A stretch of 10,643 nucleotides of DNA. It comes from Thermococcaceae archaeon. GTDB taxonomy: Archaea > Methanobacteriota_B > Thermococci > Thermococcales > Thermococcaceae. Of the stretch, positions 4,812 through 10,643 are shown one piece after another. The position numbers were made by a program, and so were the translations under genes. The notes below the pieces were generated by a model. That model worked only from the letters and a program-made list of their open reading frames with translations. It did not search any database and was not told the DNA's origin. The stretch spans positions 1-10,643 of the forward strand of contig JAMOPD010000251.1 of NCBI GenBank assembly GCA_027064745.1, written 5' to 3'. Position 1 is the stretch's first letter. Each line of letters begins with the position of its first letter.

Positions 4812-4835
4812 ACCTCTCCTCCATTCTTCTGCTCG

Positions 4836-5960
4836 ATGAGAATGAAGAAACTGGGGAAGATATTTGCAGAACTCCTAGCAGAGAGGGACATATACAAAAT
4901 CGGCAGTCTGTCCAAGAGAGTGCCCAAAAGGTATTCCAGAGATAAACTTCAGGAGATAGCAACTGCGGTTCTTGAGGGGTATGGGACTATCTGCAGGCTG
5001 AAGAAACCGGCCTATATAGGCTGGGATTTGGAAGGAAATCCTGTTCATTGGGTGGAGTATGCATTTGTCCACAGCAGCATTGCCGGCGAGTTTAAACCTG
5101 TTTTAACATCCAGAGACTTGAGGAATGCCCTCCCTGACTCTCCTTACTTCATAATAGATTTAATGCACTGGGAAAAACATTCCCAAAAGGAAAAGATTAA
5201 AGTGGCACTTCAATCGGCCCAGAGCTATGGTGTTATTTGCGATTACCTCTGGGGAGACCGCTTGGCTCTCACATGGGTTAATGAGGAATTCAAGGCCCTT
5301 GCAAATTTTCCCCTCGATAAAATAACTGCCTATGAAGGCTCAACAGCAGAGTTTCTGAAGGAAGAGAGCATTGGTGAAGTTGTTCTTCTTGACCCGAGGG
5401 CTGAAAAGGAGCTGGGACCGGATGATCTGAACGCTGGAGCATTTGTAATTGGGGGTATCATTGATACAAGCGGTAAAAAGAGGGGAATTACGGCCAGAAT
5501 CGGGGATGCCCTGGAAGATGCTGGCATAAAGGTCAGAAGAAGGAAAATCACACTCAGGGGCGATATTATAGGAGTTCCGGACAGAATTAATATGATCCTA
5601 GATATAATGCTCAGGATCCTCGTTGAGGAAAAACCTGCAGAAAAAGCCATTCTTGAGGTTCAGGCTCCTTTACAGGCAAGATGGCGTCTGAGGAAGGAAC
5701 TCCCCAAGCGTGCAATCAGATACAAAGTGAACGGCAAGACTTACAGGGTGATCGAGAAGGAGCTGTTCGATGAGTACTCCAGGTGGCTTAAAATCCGCTG
5801 GGAGGACTTCGTGAAGGTTCTGCGGGAGCTCGACCTGATAGCGCTCGAGCGGAAGAGGATACAGCACCTCAACAAGATCTCCAATCCCCGGCTAATAAAC
5901 GGAAAGACATACCGAGTAATTCTCCTCAAGAAGGCTGCAATGCTGTGCTATAACTGCTAA
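4836..5960 (+). CDS. trm10: Archaeal Trm10-type tRNA (position 9) N1-purine methyltransferase (374 aa)
   Basis: A SPOUT-class methyltransferase that uses S-adenosylmethionine to make m1G or m1A at position 9 of tRNAs in the cytoplasm. The best-known archaeal members are the dual-specific T. kodakarensis enzyme and the A9-specific Sulfolobus one. Supporting motifs are FIIDLMHW (about 105-112), VVLLDPRAEKELGPDDLNAG (182-201), and FVIGGIIDTSGKKRGITARI (203-222) with the conserved Asp of IID, followed by LRGDIIGVPDRINMILDIML, typical of the knotted SAM site. The N-terminal about 100 residues form the tRNA-binding part. The C-terminal about 100 residues are an archaeal extension containing NGKTYRVI twice (5730 and 5898). 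The start at 4836 is chosen from the TATA spacing; 4842 is also possible. It belongs to the chromosome, divergent from tRNA-Glu. Confidence 0.85.
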   Translation: MRMKKLGKIFAELLAERDIYKIGSLSKRVPKRYSRDKLQEIATAVLEGYGTICRLKKPAYIGWDLEGNPVHWVEYAFVHSSIAGEFKPVLTSRDLRNALPDSPYFIIDLMHWEKHSQKEKIKVALQSAQSYGVICDYLWGDRLALTWVNEEFKALANFPLDKITAYEGSTAEFLKEESIGEVVLLDPRAEKELGPDDLNAGAFVIGGIIDTSGKKRGITARIGDALEDAGIKVRRRKITLRGDIIGVPDRINMILDIMLRILVEEKPAEKAILEVQAPLQARWRLRKELPKRAIRYKVNGKTYRVIEKELFDEYSRWLKIRWEDFVKVLRELDLIALERKRIQHLNKISNPRLINGKTYRVILLKKAAMLCYNC

Positions 5961-6016
5961 TTTTACTGTCTTTATGTTTATCATAGTATTTTGTTAATTT
6001 TATTGTTTGTTTGTCA
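5961..6016 (+). terminator. T-rich archaeal terminator region after trm10
   Basis: Immediately after the stop codon come several T runs (ttttactgtctttatgttta, then attttgttaattttattg). Archaeal transcription usually ends at such U-rich tracts without a hairpin, and no clear stem is present. It separates trm10 from the independent promoter of the next gene. Confidence 0.45.
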
Positions 6017-6042
6017 GACCGCTAATTTATTAAGGTTTAAGA

Positions 6043-6053
6043 TTTATTATAAA
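6043..6053 (+). promoter_or_regulatory. TATA-box-like promoter of the propeller gene
   Basis: The sequence tttattataaa lies about 40 bp before the ATG at 6088. Transcription from about 6075 would leave only a short leader close to the GGAGGGG ribosome site. The nearby taatttattaa (about 6023-6033) is an alternative box that would give a somewhat longer leader. Confidence 0.5.
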
Positions 6054-6073
6054 TGCTGGACAAGTATGGTAAT

Positions 6074-6080
6074 GGAGGGG
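6074..6080 (+). promoter_or_regulatory. Ribosome binding site GGAGGGG of the propeller gene
   Basis: GGAGGGG ends seven bases before the ATG at 6088 and fixes that start. The overlapping ATG at 6072 is in another frame. Confidence 0.75.
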
Positions 6081-6087
6081 CGGTCAT

Positions 6088-9000
6088 ATGAAAAAAACTT
6101 CCTCTCTGTTGATACTGATTCTTATTAGCTCTATATTTGAGGTGGTGTACCCTGTTAATGCTGCTGGAACTTCAATTTCAAATATATACGATGGCCCTAC
6201 TTATTGGATTAAAACTTACAGCATCTTAGGAAGAAGCTCTGTAAATGACATAAAGATTTCCAAAGATGGAGATATTATTGCAGTTGGTATGGTATATTCG
6301 AGTACAAGAAGTTGGGATGCTTTTGTAATGAAACTTTCATCAAGCGGGGAAGTGGAATGGAGCAGAACATATGGAGGAAAAAGTGTAGACGTATTCACTG
6401 CAATTGCTATCGCCGACAATGGTGACATTATTGTTGCGGGCTCTACTGAAAGCTTTGGTTCTGGAGAACGAGATATTTGGGTTCTTCGTTTGGATGAAAA
6501 TGGAAACGTGAAATGGCAAAAAACATATGGAGGCTCTAAAGATGACGGGGCTATTTCCATCACAACATATAAAGGGGACATCATTGTTTTAGGCCATACT
6601 GATTCAAGTAAAAGTAGATCTTGGATTCTTAGACTTGATAAAAACGGTAATCTCAAATGGTCTAAAACCTATGGTGGGCTTGGTAGTGAGTTTTGGGATG
6701 TGGCCATTGCACATAACGGAGATATGTTTGTTGTTGGTAGTAAACTAATAGATGCGGATAATCAAGATGCATGGCTTCTCCGTTTGGATGAAAATGGGAA
6801 CATAAAATGGCAAAAAACATTTGGAGGTAATGGTGTTGATGTGGCATCCTCAGTGGTTATACTGGGAAATGAGCTCATTGTTGCAGGAATGAGAGATATG
6901 AAGGAGTTTAACTCTACAGTATTTGCATGGGATATGGGTTATTTGTGGGTATCCAAGCTTGATGAGAATGGCAATATAAAATGGGAAAGGGTTTACAAAG
7001 GAGACCATCCGAATCGGGTTTATTTCTCATTTCTCACTCCAGATATAATAGGCACGCCTAATGGTGATATAGTTCTCGCAGGATATACAACCGGTAAATC
7101 TTCAAAAGAAGATGATATTTGGCTGTTGAGGCTGGATAACTCCGGAAACATAAGATGGCAGATCGCAATCGGAGGAAATAAAGAGGATGTACCCAAAGCG
7201 ATTGCTTTGATCCCTGATGGGAGCATCGTTATAGGGGGGATATATAATGCAAGTGACTTTTATCTCCGGCATAGAGATGGGGACGCTGCACTTCTAAAAC
7301 TTCCCGGTAATGGGAATATATCTGGCTGTTCCATTTGTAGATATACAAACGCAAAGATATACTCTGTTTATTCAGAGGTAAGAACTCCAAAAATAAATGT
7401 AGATGTAACTGGTTTTTTAGAAACTTCAACCTCAAATTTGTCTACAACAGCCTCCTTGGGTAAAGTTATCAAGACTAACGTAACGGCTTCCATAGTAAAT
7501 GTAACCGTACAAGCCCAATGTCGGGATTCTGATAAGTGGGCTAGAACATATGGGAAATTTTGGAGTAGCAAAATTAGCGATATGAAAGTTTCTCCAGATG
7601 GAAGTATAATAGCAGTTGGCTCAATGATTTCAAGCCGTGATGGTGTTGTCATGAAAATCTCATCCTCCGGAGATATTATATGGTGGAAAACATATGGTGG
7701 AATAGAAAATGATGATGCCACTGGAGTTGCTCTAACACCAAATGGTGATATCATTGTTGTGGGATATACCAATAACACTAAAACTAATGGTTATGATGTG
7801 TGGGTTCTCCGTTTGGATGAAAATGGGAACATAAAATGGCAAAAAACATTTGGAGGTGATGGAGATGATAAAGCCCATGCGGTTGCTCTAACGCCAAATG
7901 GTGACATTATTGTCGCTGGTTACACCAATAGTTTCGGTGCTGGTGGTTATGATGGTTGGATTCTTAGGCTTGATGGTGAAGGAAACATTAAATGGCAGAA
8001 AACCTACGGTGGGAACGGATCAGATGAAGTTAGCACGATTGTTTTAGCTTCGAATGGTGATATTATTGTGGCTGGTTATACTGAAAGCTTTGGTGCTGGT
8101 GGGAAAGACCTTTGGATCCTTCGTTTGGACAAGAACGGTAACGTTAAGTGGCAGAAAACCTACGGTGGAAGCAATGATGATGATGCTTCCGCTCTTGCTG
8201 TTACCCCCAGTGAGGACATTATTGTTACAGGATCCACTACAAGTTTCAGCGCTGGTGGCTGGGATGCTTGGGTTCTCAGGCTTGATAGCGAGGGTAACGT
8301 GGAATGGCAGAGAACTTACGGGAAAGAAGGAAATGAGTGGGGCCGTGCTCTTGCAATAGCTGACAATGGTGATATTGTTATTGCTGGAGATAAACTAAAT
8401 TTTGCTCATAAGGTCAATACTGTTTGGATTTTACGTTTGGATCCCAGGGGTGATCTTATTTGGCAAAAAAGTTATCCTGGACACCCACTTGAAGTGTTTG
8501 TATTTATCCGCACAATCTCTATATTCAATGGAGATGTGCTCGTTGGAGGTTTATTCAGATATTTCGGTTTAGGCTATAACTATCCTTCAGCAAGCCTAGT
8601 TTGGTGTTTGGATAAAAATGGAAACATCAAATGGAGGGGAAGATTTGGTGGTCCATCTGTTTTTGGTTATGGTTCAAGCTCAGAGGAGGCACGCTCTACA
8701 GTAGTAGCACCCAATGGTGATATCATTGTTGTGGGCTACATCGGTAGATTTAATGATGATATTGATGCATGGATTCTTAGGCTTGATGGTGAAGGAAACA
8801 TTAAATGGCAGAAAACCTATGGTGGATATGACTTAGATGTCGCTTCCAGTGTTGTAATAGCTCCTGATGGTGATATTATTGTTGCTGGCTACACTTACAG
8901 CTTCGGTGCTGGTGGGGAAGACATTTGGATCCTTCGTTTGGATGATAACGGTAACATCAAGTGGCAGAAAACCTATGGTGGGAACGAGAGTGATGGCTGG

Positions 9001-10643
9001 GTGGATGTTAATGTCGCTATCGCTTCCAATGGGGATATCATTGTCGTAAGCTCAACAAGAAGCTTCGGCGCTGGGGATTATGATGCTTGGGTTCTTCGTT
9101 TGGATGATAACGGTAATGTTAAATGGCAAAAGACTTACGGAGGAAGAGATAGGGATTGGGCTTCTGCAGTTGCCATTGTCCCGAATGGGGACATTATAGT
9201 TGCAGGTTTGACTCAGAGTTTAATAACTAAGACTAATAAGGCTTACAGCTGGGTTCTTAGGCTTGATGAAAATGGAAATGTAAAATGGCAGAAAAAATAC
9301 TATGGCAATTATAGAAGCTCACCCAACTCAGTTGTTGTCTCACCAGAGGGAAATATTGTCATAGTGGGATTTATCATGATGAAACTGGATAAAAATGGTG
9401 AGGTATTGTGGGCGAAAATTTTTGGAGCTGATGCGACTGGAACAGTGACTCCAGAAGGAGATGTTATAGTTGGGAGAGCTTTGTATGTTAATTATGGTAC
9501 TTTAGCAGATACTTATCTATTTTGCTTAGATACAAATGGGAACATTAAATGGGTGAGGGGATATGGCTCTAAGCATACTGATGATGTAATTAACGCTGTT
9601 ACATTCACTATGGAGAATAACCTCGTGTTAGTTGGCAGAGCTTGTGGCTCATGGCAATGTGATATTTGGGTTCTTAAAACTGATTATAAGGGAGATATAC
9701 CAAATTGTACCCTATGCTCTGAAGTTTCAGGCACTATAGAAAAGATGACTCCTAAAGATATCATTATAGAAAGAAAAAGTCTAATAATACCAAAATCATT
9801 TACACCAGTGACAAAAATACTCTGGAAAACTAAAAGGAGTGTTGTTATCGACAACATTCAGTTTTATCTTCTAACCCCTTGGGATACTCCGGATGTCATA
9901 AACCTTCAAGAGCTTCCACCTTCTCGTACTTTAGAATTTGAGATATGGTTAAAGAGCCATACTGGGGGCACAGCTGTTGGAAGCATACTTATTACATTGC
10001 CAAATGCCACCACAATCGAGTTACCTGTTAATATAACTATAAAACAAAATGAACCTACAATTGTTTATGTTCCGTGGAAATTACCAAATAATATCATTCC
10101 TGGAACTTATGCGGCGGTATTACTCTTATATTCTCCTTCAGATTTACATAATCCGATAGCAATGAGTACTGATGCATTCTATTTTGAGGATCCCGACAGA
10201 AGTTATGTGCAGGTCTTAGTACTTCCCGATGGAAAGAAAATTGTTCATATGCATCTTCAGAGGTATAGTTTTGGATCTCCGGAATTTATTCCTAGTTATG
10301 TGGAATTTCTCAAACTTTTAGATTTTGACATCGTCAACCTGGGACAGGGGGCCATTGAAGTAATTAAACAAAAAGTGAAGGGGGTTGTTACCCCTACTCA
10401 TCCAATAGACAAAACTCTAGTGTTTGAAGCAAATTCCAGTAATGGTACTTATATTGCGTATCTATCCGATACATATCCTTTGGATGTTTTAAAAAAGGAA
10501 ATTAGAGAGGCTACAATTACACTACTTCTAATAACAGTGTCACTTGTTAGTGGTCCAATAGCTGATATTTTAGAGGCACTAAGTAGTCCAACTTTCCTTT
10601 CAATCCCTGCAAAGTTGGGAAGTAAGGTTGTAGTTGTGTCAAA
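6088..10643 (+). CDS. Giant secreted multi-propeller protein, C-terminus beyond the window
   Basis: The frame is open for 1518 codons to the window edge. Residues 1-25 (MKKTSSLLILILISSIF...VNA) look like a signal peptide cleaved near A25/A26, so the protein acts outside the cell or on its surface. Twenty-one repeats of about 50 residues follow, consensus WQKTYGG...D.A.A.A...NGDIIVAGYT.SFGAGG.DAWVLRLDENGN, each expected to form one propeller blade. Seven span 40-411 and fourteen span 484-1206, suggesting three seven-bladed propellers. Each block ends in CxxC (C414/C417, C1207/C1210). The linker (418-478) is beta-rich and has three N-glycosylation sequons. Residues about 1245-1352 resemble an Ig-like sandwich (FEIWLKSH...GTYAAVLLLYS), followed by unassigned sequence with a hydrophobic stretch near 1476-1488. 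Binding partner and function are unknown; adhesion or polymer binding is possible. The DNA is more AT-rich than trm10. Confidence 0.92.
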   Translation, partial: MKKTSSLLILILISSIFEVVYPVNAAGTSISNIYDGPTYWIKTYSILGRSSVNDIKISKDGDIIAVGMVYSSTRSWDAFVMKLSSSGEVEWSRTYGGKSVDVFTAIAIADNGDIIVAGSTESFGSGERDIWVLRLDENGNVKWQKTYGGSKDDGAISITTYKGDIIVLGHTDSSKSRSWILRLDKNGNLKWSKTYGGLGSEFWDVAIAHNGDMFVVGSKLIDADNQDAWLLRLDENGNIKWQKTFGGNGVDVASSVVILGNELIVAGMRDMKEFNSTVFAWDMGYLWVSKLDENGNIKWERVYKGDHPNRVYFSFLTPDIIGTPNGDIVLAGYTTGKSSKEDDIWLLRLDNSGNIRWQIAIGGNKEDVPKAIALIPDGSIVIGGIYNASDFYLRHRDGDAALLKLPGNGNISGCSICRYTNAKIYSVYSEVRTPKINVDVTGFLETSTSNLSTTASLGKVIKTNVTASIVNVTVQAQCRDSDKWARTYGKFWSSKISDMKVSPDGSIIAVGSMISSRDGVVMKISSSGDIIWWKTYGGIENDDATGVALTPNGDIIVVGYTNNTKTNGYDVWVLRLDENGNIKWQKTFGGDGDDKAHAVALTPNGDIIVAGYTNSFGAGGYDGWILRLDGEGNIKWQKTYGGNGSDEVSTIVLASNGDIIVAGYTESFGAGGKDLWILRLDKNGNVKWQKTYGGSNDDDASALAVTPSEDIIVTGSTTSFSAGGWDAWVLRLDSEGNVEWQRTYGKEGNEWGRALAIADNGDIVIAGDKLNFAHKVNTVWILRLDPRGDLIWQKSYPGHPLEVFVFIRTISIFNGDVLVGGLFRYFGLGYNYPSASLVWCLDKNGNIKWRGRFGGPSVFGYGSSSEEARSTVVAPNGDIIVVGYIGRFNDDIDAWILRLDGEGNIKWQKTYGGYDLDVASSVVIAPDGDIIVAGYTYSFGAGGEDIWILRLDDNGNIKWQKTYGGNESDGWVDVNVAIASNGDIIVVSSTRSFGAGDYDAWVLRLDDNGNVKWQKTYGGRDRDWASAVAIVPNGDIIVAGLTQSLITKTNKAYSWVLRLDENGNVKWQKKYYGNYRSSPNSVVVSPEGNIVIVGFIMMKLDKNGEVLWAKIFGADATGTVTPEGDVIVGRALYVNYGTLADTYLFCLDTNGNIKWVRGYGSKHTDDVINAVTFTMENNLVLVGRACGSWQCDIWVLKTDYKGDIPNCTLCSEVSGTIEKMTPKDIIIERKSLIIPKSFTPVTKILWKTKRSVVIDNIQFYLLTPWDTPDVINLQELPPSRTLEFEIWLKSHTGGTAVGSILITLPNATTIELPVNITIKQNEPTIVYVPWKLPNNIIPGTYAAVLLLYSPSDLHNPIAMSTDAFYFEDPDRSYVQVLVLPDGKKIVHMHLQRYSFGSPEFIPSYVEFLKLLDFDIVNLGQGAIEVIKQKVKGVVTPTHPIDKTLVFEANSSNGTYIAYLSDTYPLDVLKKEIREATITLLLITVSLVSGPIADILEALSSPTFLSIPAKLGSKVVVVS
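6205..7320 (+). repeat. Seven propeller repeats (first block)
   Basis: Blade starts are marked by the Trp of W-x-K-T-Y-G-G at residues 40, 91, 143, 191, 241, 299 and 357. The block closes at SGCSIC. Exactly seven units fit the most common propeller size. Blade 5 to 6 and 6 to 7 spacings (58 each) are longer than the rest because of loop insertions. Confidence 0.85.
6776..6828 (+). repeat. 53-bp exact direct repeat within the propeller gene (partner 7805-7857)
   Basis: The 53 bases encoding LRLDENGNIKWQKTFGG are identical at both places, including third codon positions, across 1029 bp and from the first to the second propeller block. Neighbouring blades encode the same residues with different codons, so this identity is more than protein constraint and suggests recent gene conversion or duplication. 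Confidence 0.9.
7537..9705 (+). repeat. Fourteen propeller repeats (second and third blocks)
   Basis: The marker Trp residues are at 484, 532, 584, 636, 688, 740, 792, 849, 907, 959, 1013, 1067, 1108 and 1155, ending at PNCTLC. Fourteen units divide into two sets of seven with the junction near 8632, but no linker marks it. Units starting at 1067 and 1108 are short (41 and 47 residues). The first lacks the SFGAGG-type loop. Confidence 0.85.
7957..8006 (+). repeat. 50-bp exact direct repeat within the propeller gene (partner 8770-8819)
   Basis: The bases coding for WILRLDGEGNIKWQKT are identical in both copies, 813 bp apart, linking the second and third propellers. Flanking sequence diverges immediately on both sides. 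Confidence 0.9.

Noticed and set aside
4785..4835. Longer N-terminus of Trm10 from the ATG at 4785
   Set aside because: The TATA box for this gene lies inside that extension, and the extra residues are unlike a protein start of the family.
6216..9049. Several other open frames of 60-146 codons on both strands inside the propeller gene
   Set aside because: They are shadows of one continuous, repeat-containing, signal-peptide-bearing frame; recurrent look-alikes at 8054 and 8867 arise because the repeats are read out of frame.
6205..9705. Regular DNA repeats as a CRISPR array or satellite
   Set aside because: The period is about 150 bp, in frame, with no constant spacer/repeat structure; the repeats encode propeller blades.

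Overview
The window looks like a piece of a hyperthermophilic archaeal chromosome, most likely Thermococcus or a close relative. The evidence is archaeal: TATA-type promoters about 25-30 bp upstream of transcripts, GGAGGTGA Shine-Dalgarno sites in tightly overlapping operons, an archaeal Trm10-type tRNA methyltransferase, and a tRNA-Glu(UUC) with an encoded CCA that serves as an integration site. Genus is an inference from gene content and style.

Region 1 (about 1-4683) is the right end of an integrated genetic element (virus- or plasmid-derived). It holds a run of very small plus-strand genes, most overlapping the next by 1-17 bp: a helical protein of unknown role, a ribbon-helix-helix-like protein, a winged-helix protein, two unknowns, a PD-(D/E)XK-type nuclease, a small Cys-rich protein, a DUF1540-like Cys protein, a 53-codon AT-rich mini-gene in a direct-repeat-flanked cassette, and a second helix-turn-helix-like protein. 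After a 218-bp gap with a 10-bp-arm inverted repeat and a TATA box comes a second transcription unit: a winged-helix protein, an N6-adenine DNA methyltransferase (D12/Dam-like, with an N-terminal zinc-finger-like segment and DPPH in place of DPPY), and the N-terminal fragment of an SSV-type integrase. The integrase frame runs into the antisense strand of the tRNA-Glu gene, the signature of integration by the split-integrase mechanism. The catalytic C-terminal half should lie at the other end of the element, left of this window.

Region 2 (about 4683-5960) is chromosomal: the tRNA-Glu gene on the minus strand with its own TATA box, and a divergent, nearly leaderless trm10 gene for tRNA position-9 N1-methylation.

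Region 3 (6088 to the window end) is one very large open frame, at least 1518 codons without a stop, encoding a secreted protein. It has a signal peptide and 21 copies of a roughly 50-residue beta-propeller repeat arranged as 7 + linker + 14. Each block is followed by a CxxC motif, and a beta-rich C-terminal region continues past the window. DNA-level identity among repeats points to recent intragenic recombination. No CRISPR array, rRNA or transposase was seen.
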